A stretch of 18,097 nucleotides of DNA. Source: an uncultured Spirochaetia bacterium. Lineage in GTDB: Bacteria; Spirochaetota; UBA6919. The notes beneath the pieces were generated by a model. It searched no databases. It was not told where the DNA came from and saw only the letters and a program-made list of their open reading frames with translations. The translations under genes were made by a program, and so were the position numbers. The stretch lies in assembly GCA_913053665.1 (NCBI GenBank), contig CAJXGR010000017.1:1-18097 (forward strand). Reading direction: 5' to 3'. Below, in pieces: positions 1 to 8,015 of this stretch (the first letter of the stretch is position 1; each line of letters begins with the position of its first letter).

Positions 1-257
1 GGGGAAACCACTGGGAAAGCCATTGTGAAAGCAAAAAAGTCACGATACTAGCTAAGAGGGTGATCCAGAAACTTCCTCTCACTCTTAAATACAAATCGAC
101 CCATTAAATAGATGGCTAGAACAATCCCACTAATTACATATATTACCCAAAAAGCTATAATGACTTTGACTACTCCTTCATGAGCATAAGGCTGATCATA
201 GGCACTCTGAGCCACCCACAACAGAAGGAACGCTAAATAATATCTTTGTAATTTCAT
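1..257 (-). pseudogene. Frameshifted tandem copy of small exported membrane protein gene (runs off window edge)
   Basis: The intact reading frame (48-257) gives 69 residues. It starts MKLQRYYLAF, has a signal-peptide-like hydrophobic N-terminus and one further membrane segment, and is clearly paralogous to the gene at 339-725. After the shared ..GR-VFK..-RKF region this copy has one extra base (about positions 59-71) and soon meets TAG at 48-50. Reading on in the shifted frame restores homology. It gives LLASIV, then codons for a leucine- and tryptophan-rich segment (W-L-x-x-W) aligned codon for codon, without gaps, with LLASIV..W-L-V-P-W of the other copy. The simplest explanation is a duplicate broken by a +1 indel. 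A sequencing error or programmed frameshifting would look the same. The 3' end lies outside the window. Function unknown. Confidence 0.7.
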
Positions 258-306
258 CCTGAAAAGCTAATAAAAGGCAAGGATTTATGCAAATAGTAAT
301 TCATTC
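203..306. repeat. Direct repeat copy A (offset 468 bp from copy B)
   Basis: This stretch matches 671-774 closely. It covers the 5' coding end and about 50 bp of upstream region of the two paralogous minus-strand genes. Similarity stops sharply just after TAATTCATTC (297-306 and 765-774), which marks one boundary of the duplicated unit. Confidence 0.8.
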
Positions 307-338
307 ATGTTTTGGGTGGAAGCCTGGTGATGAAAAGC

Positions 339-725
339 TCAGTCTCCATCCTCAGCGTATTTTTCCCTCTTGATTGATTCTTTATGTGATAAATAATACA
401 TCACAATACCTAAGGCTGTAGCCAAGAGACAAGTTATCCATATAAACGATTCAAAAGACTCTTCAAACCCTATCAACTCGCCAATCCACGGAACAAGCCA
501 TATGAAAAGAATATTATACACGATGCTGGCCAAGAGGCTGGTACAAAACTTTCCTCTCATTTTAAATACATATCGACCCAATAGATAGATAATTAGAGGA
601 ATACCAACAACTGTGGCGAGCACTAAAGGTATACAAATATAGATTAATGCTTCCTCACCATGAGCAAAGGCACTTTGAGCCATCCATAGCAGAAAGAATG
701 CTAAATAATATCTTTGTAATTTCAT
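339..725 (-). CDS. Small exported/membrane protein, unknown function
   Basis: The gene encodes 128 residues. Residues 1-21 look like a signal peptide (AQSAFA, then HG). Hydrophobic segments lie at about 26-50, 64-82 and 92-112, and the tail is charged. It is therefore probably an inner-membrane protein with three helices after the signal. It is the intact member of a tandem pair with the broken copy at 1-257. The first 18 residues and about 50 bases upstream of the ATG are nearly identical between copies, while the middle has diverged. The ATG is preceded directly by CAGG with no well-spaced Shine-Dalgarno sequence, and this holds for both copies. I recognise no family, and the neighbours do not suggest a role. 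Confidence 0.7.
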   Translation of the reverse strand: MKLQRYYLAFFLLWMAQSAFAHGEEALIYICIPLVLATVVGIPLIIYLLGRYVFKMRGKFCTSLLASIVYNILFIWLVPWIGELIGFEESFESFIWITCLLATALGIVMYYLSHKESIKREKYAEDGD

Positions 726-774
726 CCTGAAAAGCTAATAAAAGTCAAGGATTCAAGCAAAAAGTAATTCATTC
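671..774. repeat. Direct repeat copy B
   Basis: Partner of the copy at 203-306. The conserved upstream 50 bp outside the coding region presumably holds the shared promoter of both paralogues. I could not pick a convincing -35/-10 pair in it. Confidence 0.8.
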
Positions 775-879
775 GTCTTTTCCATTGCCAAATCATTTAA
801 GATTGACTAACTTTATGAGGTTCATTCGGATGGATGATTAAAATAAATGCTAGTAAACGAATAACCGATAGGTTTGTCC

Positions 880-926
880 AACTGGTCTCTAGGGGCGACC
901 CGGCGGGTCGCCCCTAGAGACCAGTT
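880..926. repeat. Perfect 23-bp inverted repeat, REP/MITE-like
   Basis: Two perfect 23-base arms (880-902 and 904-926) surround a single central base. The inner part of each arm carries TAGGGGCGACCC or its complement. This is related to the shorter palindromes at 8119-8149, 17999-18016 and 18063-18096. It lies 50 bp before the aldo/keto reductase start and has no T-run, so it resembles a dispersed palindromic repeat more than a terminator. If it sits in the reductase leader it would form a very stable hairpin. Confidence 0.85.
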
Positions 927-975
927 CTCACTAACAAGCAAATCATGGGATGCCCATTTAGAGGAGCAGACAACA

Positions 976-2028
976 ATGGCAAATGATAAATGGACTGAAC
1001 TGAACCGCTTTCGTCTATTAGGCCGAAGCGGACTTCGTGTTTCACCCTTATGCCTTGGGACCATGACCTTTGGCCCAGAATGGGGATGGGGCTGTGACAA
1101 AGAAGAAAGCCAAAAGATATTCAACTATTACGTGGATAGAGGCGGTAATTTCATCGATACGGCCAATTTTTATACGGGTGGAACAAGCGAAACCTATTTG
1201 GGAGACTTCATGGCCTCAAAAAGAGACCAACTTGTTCTCGCCACAAAGTACACTCTGAACATGCGTCCCGGCGATCCCAACGGCGGCGGCAACCATAGGA
1301 AGTCTATGATCCAATCTCTGGAAGCTAGTCTAAAGCGTCTTAAGACGGATTACATTGATCTATACTGGGTTCACATGTGGGATCAACTCACCCCTATCGA
1401 CGAGGTGATGCGGGGTCTGGATGATTTGATCCGATCAGGAAAGGTTTTATACATTGGTATATCCGATATGCCGGCCTGGATGATAGCTAAAGCCAATACT
1501 TTGGCAGAACTCAAGTCCTGGACACCATTTATTGGCCTTCAGATAGAGTATAGTCTTATTGAGCGTACTATAGAAAGGGAGTTTATTGCCCTGGCAAAGG
1601 AGCTTGGCATGGGAATCACCCCCTGGAGTCCATTGGCAGGGGGAATCCTGACGGGTAAATATCAGCCGGAAGCTCCTCCACTGGATGAGAGCCTGCCAAA
1701 CCGAAAGGATTTTCTCGCAAATCGATTGGTAGAGCGTAATTTTGCTATTGTTAAAGAGGTTCAAAGGATTGCTGAAAGCATAGGCCGCACACCATCTCAA
1801 GTGTCGATCAATTGGCTGTTCCAGAGAGATGGGGTGATTAGCCCGATCATTGGCGCTCGTCGACTGGACCAGCTTGAGGATAATCTCGGGGCTTTGGATT
1901 TTACCCTGTCCCAAGAAGATATGGGGAAGTTGGACGATGTGAGTCAGATTGAACTTGGCTTCCCCCATGATTTTTTGTCGATCCCCATGATCAAAGACCA
2001 TATGAGTGGCGGGACCAAGATAGAATAA
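976..2028 (+). CDS. Aldo/keto reductase
   Basis: A 350-residue NAD(P)H-dependent aldo/keto reductase with a TIM-barrel fold, predicted cytosolic, reducing carbonyl substrates. The family tetrad is visible: D61 and Y66 (in IDTANFYTGG), K91 (LATKYT) and H133 (YWVHMWD). The C-terminal cofactor region includes PIIGARRLDQLEDNL, typical of the family's phosphate-binding end. The ATG at 976 is chosen because GAGGAG lies ten bases upstream. The same frame stays open back to an ATG at 874, but that extension would translate the 880-926 palindrome and looks spurious. The length is typical of multidomain-type bacterial AKRs (ion-channel beta-subunit or YajO-like relatives). The substrate cannot be told from sequence. 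The next gene starts 60 bp downstream on the same strand. Confidence 0.93.
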   Translation: MANDKWTELNRFRLLGRSGLRVSPLCLGTMTFGPEWGWGCDKEESQKIFNYYVDRGGNFIDTANFYTGGTSETYLGDFMASKRDQLVLATKYTLNMRPGDPNGGGNHRKSMIQSLEASLKRLKTDYIDLYWVHMWDQLTPIDEVMRGLDDLIRSGKVLYIGISDMPAWMIAKANTLAELKSWTPFIGLQIEYSLIERTIEREFIALAKELGMGITPWSPLAGGILTGKYQPEAPPLDESLPNRKDFLANRLVERNFAIVKEVQRIAESIGRTPSQVSINWLFQRDGVISPIIGARRLDQLEDNLGALDFTLSQEDMGKLDDVSQIELGFPHDFLSIPMIKDHMSGGTKIE

Positions 2029-2046
2029 TGAACCCATAAAGGTTCA
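2029..2046 (+). terminator. Weak hairpin after aldo/keto reductase
   Basis: A six-base stem (TGAACC / GGTTCA) with loop CATAAA starts directly after the reductase stop codon. It is followed by GGCTTTATATT rather than a clean T-run, so termination would be weak at best. Confidence 0.25.
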
Positions 2047-2088
2047 GGCTTTATATTAAACTAAAAGTATTCACTAAAGGAGATTTAA

Positions 2089-2433
2089 ATGAAAGTCAAG
2101 ATGATGATTATTGTGTCATTACTGGTTATGCTAGGATCTATCCCTGTATTAGCCCATAGAGACATGAAGAACATCCAGGAAGGTGTGATTCATCCTGTTC
2201 AATGCAGCAGTCATAAGAACCTGACTGTAGCAAAGACCATAAAATGTGGTAGTCAGAGCGGGTTTTACGTATTATCCCCTGCCAGCCGCTATGACATCCG
2301 CAAGCAGGATTCTAAAAGGCTGATTCAGTTTATGAAAAAGCATCAGACGCGTGATGTAAAAATCCAGCTGGTGATTGGCCTGAGAACAGAGAAAAAGGTT
2401 TTGTGGAAGATAATAAAACTCTCTAAAAGATAG
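2089..2433 (+). CDS. Small exported protein, unknown function
   Basis: This gene encodes 114 residues. It begins with a basic N-terminus and a hydrophobic core, with a likely signal peptidase I site after residue 22 (VLA, then HRD). The mature part has two cysteines (C39 and C53) that could form a disulphide in the periplasm, and a lysine-rich C-terminal half with strand-like alternation. The start is well supported by AAAGGAGATTTAA before the ATG. No family is recognised. A perfect 38-bp palindrome follows the stop codon. Confidence 0.7.
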   Translation: MKVKMMIIVSLLVMLGSIPVLAHRDMKNIQEGVIHPVQCSSHKNLTVAKTIKCGSQSGFYVLSPASRYDIRKQDSKRLIQFMKKHQTRDVKIQLVIGLRTEKKVLWKIIKLSKR

Positions 2434-2439
2434 CCCACA

Positions 2440-2477
2440 GGCCTGTACGGGTTCAACATGTTGAACCCGTACAGGCC
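2440..2477. repeat. Perfect 38-bp palindrome
   Basis: Two 19-base arms (2440-2458 and 2459-2477) meet with no loop. The left arm is GGCCTGTACGGGTTCAACA. It begins seven bases after the upstream stop codon and ends 59 bases before the gatB start. There is no T-run, so it is not a classic terminator. It could be a dispersed repeat or a dyad operator. A partial match (12 of 14) to its TGTTGAACCCGTAC part occurs at 12737-12750. Confidence 0.85.
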
Positions 2478-2536
2478 GAAGACGAGTTCTGAAGGTCTAC
2501 TATATTTCCGGTTACAGGTACAAAAGAAGGTATACG

Positions 2537-3982
2537 ATGAAATACGAGACAGTTATCGGCTTGGAGGTTCACGTTCAGTTGAACACAAAAACTAAACTCT
2601 TCTGTTCGTGCTCCACTGAGTTTGGGGCTGAACCAAATACACAGACATGTCCTGTCTGTCAGGGCCATCCCGGTGTTCTTCCCGTTTTAAATGAAAGAGT
2701 GTTGGAAAAGGCGATTCAAGCAGGTTTAGCCTTTGATTGCTCCATCAATCACTTCTCCAAGTTCGACCGCAAGAATTACTTCTATCCTGACTTACCCAAA
2801 GCTTATCAGATCTCCCAATTCGACCTCCCCATCTGCAAAGAAGGAGTTCTGAATATCCATCTCGATAAGAATGGGTCTAAACAAATTGGAATCACCAGAA
2901 TCCACATGGAAGAGGATGCCGGGAAATTAATCCACTCAGAGTCCAGTCAGACCAATGAAAGCTATGTTGACTTGAACCGTTGCGGCGTCCCCCTGATAGA
3001 GATTGTCTCAGAGCCTGATATGAGGTCCGGCGAAGAAGCTTATCAGTATTTAACCAATCTGAAACAAATATTAATGTATGTGAACGTCTCTGATTGCAAT
3101 ATGGAAGAAGGTTCTCTTCGCTGCGATGCCAATATCTCCCTTCGGCCGGTGGGTCAAAAAGAGTTTGGCACAAGGGCTGAAATCAAGAATATGAACTCCT
3201 TTAAGGGTGTTCAGAAAGCCATCGACTATGAGGTGAGGCGTCAAGGCCGTCTTCTGGACAAAGGAGAAAGGATCGTTCAGGAAACACGTCTTTATAATGT
3301 TGATGAAGATAAAACTTACTCAATGAGGAGTAAGGAAGAGGCTCACGACTATCGATACTTCCCGGATCCTGATCTCGTCCCGATTGTAGTGGATGATGCC
3401 ATTATTGAGACCATCAGAAAAGGACTTCCTGAACTTCCTGAAGCGAAGAGAACACGTTTCATGGCAGACTATCAACTCTCGGAAGAGGATGGCAAAGTCC
3501 TGACGAACTCTCTTGAAGTGGCAGAGTACTTTGAAAGGGCGGTAAAAGCTTATCCTGATAACCCCAAGAAGATTGCCAACTGGATTATGGCTGAGCTGAT
3601 GAGGGTTCTAAACGAAGAAGGGGGCGATTTAGGCAAAGTCAAAGTTCAGGCCACAGAGATCGGAAGTCTTGTCCAGCACATTGATACGGGTGAAGTGAGT
3701 GGAAAGATGGCAAAAACTATCTTTGAGGAGATGGTGAAAACTGGAGACTCTGTCAAGCAAATCATTGAACGACTGGGACTTAAGCAGGTTAGTGATGAAG
3801 GGGAGCTGAATGCTGTCATTGAAAAGGTGATCCAAAGCAATCCTGACCCTGTGAAATCCTATAGAGCAGGTAAGGAAAAGGCTATTGGCTTCTTATTGGG
3901 GCAGGTGATGAAGGCCACAAAGGGACAGGCCAACCCACAGGTTATCAATAAACTTATGAAAGATGCCCTATCCAAGATATAG
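2537..3982 (+). CDS. gatB: Aspartyl/glutamyl-tRNA amidotransferase subunit B
   Basis: GatB, 481 residues, full length for the family. In the GatCAB complex it activates and amidates Glu-tRNA(Gln) or Asp-tRNA(Asn) in the cytoplasm, using ammonia from GatA. Recognised signatures are IGLEVHVQL at the N-terminus, the SKFDRKNYFYPDLPKAYQIS block, ITRIHMEEDAGK, VDLNRCGVPLIEIVSEPD and EEGSLRCDANISLRP. The C-terminal YqeY-like tail ends with GKEKAIGFLLGQVMKATKGQANP. Four cysteines (C23, C25, C38, C41) make a zinc-ribbon-like knuckle found in many GatBs. The start is supported by AAGAAGG six bases upstream. gatA and gatC are not in the window, so the complex is encoded at separate loci. The next gene follows within 33 bp. 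Confidence 0.98.
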   Translation: MKYETVIGLEVHVQLNTKTKLFCSCSTEFGAEPNTQTCPVCQGHPGVLPVLNERVLEKAIQAGLAFDCSINHFSKFDRKNYFYPDLPKAYQISQFDLPICKEGVLNIHLDKNGSKQIGITRIHMEEDAGKLIHSESSQTNESYVDLNRCGVPLIEIVSEPDMRSGEEAYQYLTNLKQILMYVNVSDCNMEEGSLRCDANISLRPVGQKEFGTRAEIKNMNSFKGVQKAIDYEVRRQGRLLDKGERIVQETRLYNVDEDKTYSMRSKEEAHDYRYFPDPDLVPIVVDDAIIETIRKGLPELPEAKRTRFMADYQLSEEDGKVLTNSLEVAEYFERAVKAYPDNPKKIANWIMAELMRVLNEEGGDLGKVKVQATEIGSLVQHIDTGEVSGKMAKTIFEEMVKTGDSVKQIIERLGLKQVSDEGELNAVIEKVIQSNPDPVKSYRAGKEKAIGFLLGQVMKATKGQANPQVINKLMKDALSKI

Positions 3983-4015
3983 ACCCATCAATCTATGGAC
4001 TCTTCTGGTGAAACA

Positions 4016-4885
4016 ATGACTCAAGACTATGTGATGCTAAACAATCGACTCATCCCTCGAAGTGAGGCATCCATATCTATTGACGATACGGGATTCCTTT
4101 ATGGATTTGGGGCGTACGATACGATCCTCGCCCTGAATGGAAGGCCGTTGTTCATGGAGGACCATGTTAAAAGGCTGAATGACAGTATTATTGGCTTAAG
4201 AGTCCTGAAGAAAGGCTTTGAGACACAAGAAGTCTTTAGTCAGGTTGTAAAACTCCTTGCAGCGAATAGATATAAGAACGCCAGGGTCAGAATCACCGTA
4301 ACGAAGGGAGAATTAGCCCTTGCCATGATCCACATGGAAAGCCCAAACATGACTTACTTAATCACAGCGACTCCACTCCCTGATGACTACTACCACCAGA
4401 ATATAAAACCTTTAAGATTGCTTATCAGTCAGTACATACGAAATCATCCTCGGGCTATACCCTCTTCCCTTAAGCTAACAAATCTCGCTAATCATATCTT
4501 TGCCAGCATGGAAGCAAAGGAAAAGAACTATGACGATGGGCTGATGATCAACTATGAAGGCTATTTATCAGAAGGTTCATCCTTTAACATCTTCTTCATA
4601 AAAGGAGCTAAAGTCTTCACCCCTCGCCTTGATATCGGTATCCTGCCAGGCATCACGCGAAGCGTCCTCCTGAAACTCTTTCAGGATAAGGGAATTCCCT
4701 GTGAGGAAGGATTCTATAAACCTGAAGACCTTTATGAAGCAGATGAAGCCTTTGCTACCAGCTCCGTGAGGGGGATCGTTCCAATCGTTCAGGTCAATGA
4801 TGCAATGATTAAGACGGGTGAGCAAAGCGAGAGGATCCAACGTTACTATCATGAACATCTTAAGGTCCAATCCAAATTACCCTGA
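4016..4885 (+). CDS. Class IV PLP-dependent aminotransferase / aminodeoxychorismate lyase-like
   Basis: A fold-type IV PLP enzyme of 289 residues. The family includes branched-chain and D-amino-acid aminotransferases and 4-amino-4-deoxychorismate lyase. Visible signatures are SISIDDTGFLYGFGAYDTI at the N-terminus, the PLP lysine in SSLKLTNLANH (K153), DDGLMIN followed by LSEGSSFNIFF, and GILPGITRSVLL. The end carries EADEAFATSSVRGIVPI. The ATG at 4016 is preferred over one at 3995 because GGTGA lies close upstream of 4016, while 3995 has no ribosome site. It starts 33 bp after gatB on the same strand, so co-transcription is likely. Which of the three activities it has cannot be decided by eye. 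Confidence 0.9.
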   Translation: MTQDYVMLNNRLIPRSEASISIDDTGFLYGFGAYDTILALNGRPLFMEDHVKRLNDSIIGLRVLKKGFETQEVFSQVVKLLAANRYKNARVRITVTKGELALAMIHMESPNMTYLITATPLPDDYYHQNIKPLRLLISQYIRNHPRAIPSSLKLTNLANHIFASMEAKEKNYDDGLMINYEGYLSEGSSFNIFFIKGAKVFTPRLDIGILPGITRSVLLKLFQDKGIPCEEGFYKPEDLYEADEAFATSSVRGIVPIVQVNDAMIKTGEQSERIQRYYHEHLKVQSKLP

Positions 4886-4898
4886 AAAGATAAAATAA

Positions 4899-4927
4899 TT
4901 GGTGATTTCGAGAAATTATGCTATACT
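4899..4927 (+). promoter_or_regulatory. Candidate sigma70 promoter (extended -10)
   Basis: TTGGTG (4899-4904), a 17-bp spacer and TATACT (4922-4927), with TGC directly before the -10 giving an extended -10 box. It lies in the gap after the aminotransferase and about 50 bp before the start of the next small gene, so that gene probably has its own transcription start. Confidence 0.5.
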
Positions 4928-4978
4928 TATCCATAACGTTTTATCGATTATCTTTAAAAGGTAATAATGAGGTGTCCT

Positions 4979-5446
4979 ATGAAACGAATGGTATTAATTA
5001 CTATGGCTTGTCTATTAAGTTTGTCTGTGTGGAGCGTATCTCCAGACAATCCAGCCTATCTCCTTAAGCTCTCAGAAAAGAAGTATGCTTTAAAATCCGA
5101 CGGGATAAAGATGATCAGTTGGGTGGTCTACCGAAAGGGAGGTAAGTCAGTAGAAAAGCAGGCTAACTTTCTTGTCTCAAAGGGGGTTCTTGAAAAAGAA
5201 GACATCAGCGATCTGGATAAACGAATGACTAAAGGCTTTTTGTCCAAAATGATTATGAATTCCTTAAGTCTAAGTGGTGGTGTGGGTTACTCTATATTCG
5301 GTGGAGGACGTTACGCCTATCGTGAGTGCCACTTTGAGGGCTTTTTCGGCTCCAGAAGGGGAAACTCCTATCAATATCTGAGTGGAGGCTTGCTTCTGAC
5401 CGTTGTTAGGCGTGTAGAAAATAGATTAATCAAAAAGGCCAAGTAG
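4979..5446 (+). CDS. Small exported protein, unknown function
   Basis: A 155-residue protein starting MKRMVLITMA with a signal-peptide-like hydrophobic stretch ending near residue 21. The mature part is lysine-rich up to about residue 95. It continues with a glycine-rich hydrophobic stretch (SLSGGVGYSIFGGG) and an arginine-rich end. Two possible starts are in frame. ATG 4979 has GAGGTG six bases upstream and a compact signal peptide. ATG 4967 has AAAAGG five bases upstream and adds MRCP. I prefer 4979. The middle (VSKGVLEKEDI..MTKGFLSKMI) faintly resembles an SLH-type helix pair, but this is too weak to name. It precedes the cyclase by 70 bp on the same strand and may share its transcript. 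Confidence 0.65.
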   Translation: MKRMVLITMACLLSLSVWSVSPDNPAYLLKLSEKKYALKSDGIKMISWVVYRKGGKSVEKQANFLVSKGVLEKEDISDLDKRMTKGFLSKMIMNSLSLSGGVGYSIFGGGRYAYRECHFEGFFGSRRGNSYQYLSGGLLLTVVRRVENRLIKKAK

Positions 5447-5516
5447 CCTGGTCTATCCCTTCAACTTAATCGATGACTGAGACAGAAGTCCAAAGAAAAG
5501 CACATGGAGTGAGTTC

Positions 5517-8015
5517 ATGAATACCCTGGGTGATGCCTGGAAAAAGATACCTAAAGAGCTTGTCATCTCAATCCTGTCAGTCATTATCGCCTTTGGACTT
5601 TCATATACATCCATTGTTAAGACCTTTGAACTCACCATTTATGATTTTCTCTTCCAACAGAAAAGAGAGATTAAGGTATCCCCTGAGATTGTAATGCTGG
5701 ACATTGATGATGAGTCCTTAAATTATGTAGGACGCTGGCCTTGGCCCAGAGATAGGATAGCCACTGGCCTGGAGACCTTGAAGGAGTTCCCGCCTCGACA
5801 AGTGGTTTTTGACGTTGAGTTTACAGAAAAAAGTCCTCTACTGATCGAACCAGAGACCATGAAAGCCCTGTTAGAAAAATATATTCAGGCAGACGCACAG
5901 TATTTCACTGAACACTTCTCTCAGTTTCTTACCCAGAAAGAAAAAGCTATTGATCCCTATTTTCAGTTCCTCTTGGGTAAATTAAAAGAAACCATACAAC
6001 AGTCTATACAGCAGAGTGACAAAGATAAAATACTAGGACAAGCTATCTCAACCCTGAATAATGTGTATCTAACATTAAGAGGAGATGTAAAAACCCAGGA
6101 TAAGACTACACTTACGAATCAACTGGCCTGGTTCGACCGTATCTACAAGGAAATTGACCCCCTGAAGCTAATAGTTAATTCTCAGACACGGTTTCCCGAA
6201 TACAAAATGCTCTATGTTCCTGTAGATCCCATATACAAAGGTAGCAAAGGCTTTGGCTTCACCAATGTGGACCTGGATCAGGATCATATCCTGCGAAAAA
6301 TCCCCTTGTTTATCCAGTATAACAAGCAGATATTCCCGGAATTAGCCTTAAGGCCTCTATTGGACTATTTAAATCTGTCGGCCCAAAATATGGACTTCTC
6401 CAAAAGTAATCTTGTACTCTTAAAAGATGCCAGCTTCCCCGATAATACAAAGAGAGACATCCGAATTCCCCTTACAGACAAAGGTGAGATGATTATCAAT
6501 TGGGCAAATACCAAGTGGGGCAAGGCTTTTGAGCACTACAACTGGGAAATGCTTATCCGTTATCAAGATAGAAAAAAACAAATCAAAATACTCGTAGAAG
6601 ATCCCGAGTCTGAAGAAGCCAAAAAAATCATAGACGATGTCCTGAAAAGCTTTAACTTAGAGAATACCAAAGAACTTCTTCAGATAGTTCTGGCTAAACT
6701 CAGAAAAGATAAAGACTTAATTGGAAAAGAGATTCATAGGAAAGTTCAAGGGAAAATATGTTTTGTGGGTCTCACAGCTACTGCGACCAGTGATATTGGA
6801 GCTATTCCTGTGGATCCTTTTGCACCTATGGTTTTAGCCAGAGCTAATATCTTTAACACCATACTCCAGGAAGATTTCCTATACCCACTAACAAAATGGG
6901 AGAACTCTATCATCTTGCTTTTGTTAACCCTGGTTTTTGGATTGATTGTAATTCGACTTAAAGTGGTGGCCATCCCAATTTTAGGGATCGGGATCATCAT
7001 ATCCTACCTGTTTTTATCCCTTTTAGCCCTCTCCAACGGGATCATCGTTGAAACAGTCTCTGTGATCAATGCTCTGATGGTGAATACCATTGCGATCACA
7101 ACCTATAAGTATCGATCCAGTGATATTGAGAAAAAGGTGATCAAATCAGCTTTCCAACAGTATCTTGCCCCCAAGGTCATCCAGGAATTGCTCGACGATC
7201 CTTCTAAATTAGCTTTAGGTGGGGATCGAAGGGAGATCACTGCCTTTTTCTCTGATGTAGCCGGCTTTTCAACTATATCGGAGAAGCTAAGTCCTGATGA
7301 ACTGGTCCAACTCCTTAATGACTATCTCACAGAGATGTGTGACATTATAGTGAAGTATGAGGGCACAGTGGATAAGTTTGAGGGGGATGCCATCATCGCA
7401 TTTTGGGGAGCACCCATCGACCAAAAGGATCATGCCAGACGAGCTTGTTTTGCCAGCATCGATATGCAGAAGAGATTGATAGAATTACGCCAGCAGTGGC
7501 GATCTCAGGGACGTGCTGAGATGATGGTCAGGATAGGAGTGAATTCCGGGCCGGCTGTCGTGGGAAACATGGGGTCAAAAAGCCGAATGGATTACACCAT
7601 GATGGGAGATACGGTGAACCTGGCCTCCCGATTAGAGGGAGCCAACAAGTTCTACAGCACTTATACGATGATTTCAGAAGACACCTATCGACTTGTTGAA
7701 GGGAATGTAGACTGTCGCCAACTTGATAAAGTCCGTGTGGTTGGGAAGAACGAAGCCGTTACCGTTTATGAACTGCTGAACAGAAAGGGCAGAACAAAGG
7801 GTCCCCTGGCCGACGCTGTTGAATTCTACCATAAGGGCTTGGAGTACTATAAACAGCAGCAGTTCTCTGAGGCCGTCAATCACTTCCAATCCGTATTAGA
7901 CTTGATCCCGGACGATGGGCCATCCACCAACTACATCGACCGATGCAACCAGTACCTCATCAGCCCTCCCCCCATGGACTGGGATGGTGTCCATGAATTG
8001 ACATCCAAAGGCTAA
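5517..8015 (+). CDS. CHASE2-domain adenylate cyclase (class III) with TPR-like tail
   Basis: An 832-residue membrane sensor cyclase making cAMP from ATP. Order: N-terminal membrane helix (about 14-33); extracytoplasmic CHASE2 domain (about 35-455, starting with EIVMLDIDDESL and GRWPWPR); three membrane helices (about 464-535); and a class III catalytic domain (about 570-755). The catalytic domain has metal aspartates D580 (FFSDVAGF) and D624 (KFEGDAI), adenine-selecting K620 and D698 (MMGDTVN), and the transition-state pair N701 and R705. A short TPR-like tail (about 760-805) ends in DWDGV, a known ending in this family. The CHASE2 part is longer than usual because of helical, glutamine- and lysine-rich insertions (about 108-225 and 345-410). 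The ATG has GGAGTGA upstream. All residues needed for adenylate cyclase activity are present. No cAMP receptor is in the window. Confidence 0.95.
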   Translation: MNTLGDAWKKIPKELVISILSVIIAFGLSYTSIVKTFELTIYDFLFQQKREIKVSPEIVMLDIDDESLNYVGRWPWPRDRIATGLETLKEFPPRQVVFDVEFTEKSPLLIEPETMKALLEKYIQADAQYFTEHFSQFLTQKEKAIDPYFQFLLGKLKETIQQSIQQSDKDKILGQAISTLNNVYLTLRGDVKTQDKTTLTNQLAWFDRIYKEIDPLKLIVNSQTRFPEYKMLYVPVDPIYKGSKGFGFTNVDLDQDHILRKIPLFIQYNKQIFPELALRPLLDYLNLSAQNMDFSKSNLVLLKDASFPDNTKRDIRIPLTDKGEMIINWANTKWGKAFEHYNWEMLIRYQDRKKQIKILVEDPESEEAKKIIDDVLKSFNLENTKELLQIVLAKLRKDKDLIGKEIHRKVQGKICFVGLTATATSDIGAIPVDPFAPMVLARANIFNTILQEDFLYPLTKWENSIILLLLTLVFGLIVIRLKVVAIPILGIGIIISYLFLSLLALSNGIIVETVSVINALMVNTIAITTYKYRSSDIEKKVIKSAFQQYLAPKVIQELLDDPSKLALGGDRREITAFFSDVAGFSTISEKLSPDELVQLLNDYLTEMCDIIVKYEGTVDKFEGDAIIAFWGAPIDQKDHARRACFASIDMQKRLIELRQQWRSQGRAEMMVRIGVNSGPAVVGNMGSKSRMDYTMMGDTVNLASRLEGANKFYSTYTMISEDTYRLVEGNVDCRQLDKVRVVGKNEAVTVYELLNRKGRTKGPLADAVEFYHKGLEYYKQQQFSEAVNHFQSVLDLIPDDGPSTNYIDRCNQYLISPPPMDWDGVHELTSKG

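Noticed and set aside
874..975. Upstream extension of the aldo/keto reductase to ATG 874
   Set aside because: It would translate the perfect palindrome. The ATG at 976 has a good ribosome site, and the family sequence begins there.
822..1124. Antisense reading frame across the 880-926 palindrome
   Set aside because: Its peptide repeats sequence from the two palindrome arms and it overlaps the start of the aldo/keto reductase.
1447..2037. Long antisense reading frame opposite the aldo/keto reductase
   Set aside because: It lies fully inside a clear enzyme gene, has no recognisable domain, and has no convincing start context. It is a shadow frame.
2029..2060. Rho-independent terminator after the aldo/keto reductase
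   Set aside because: The stem is only six bases and lacks a proper T-run. It is listed only as a weak feature.
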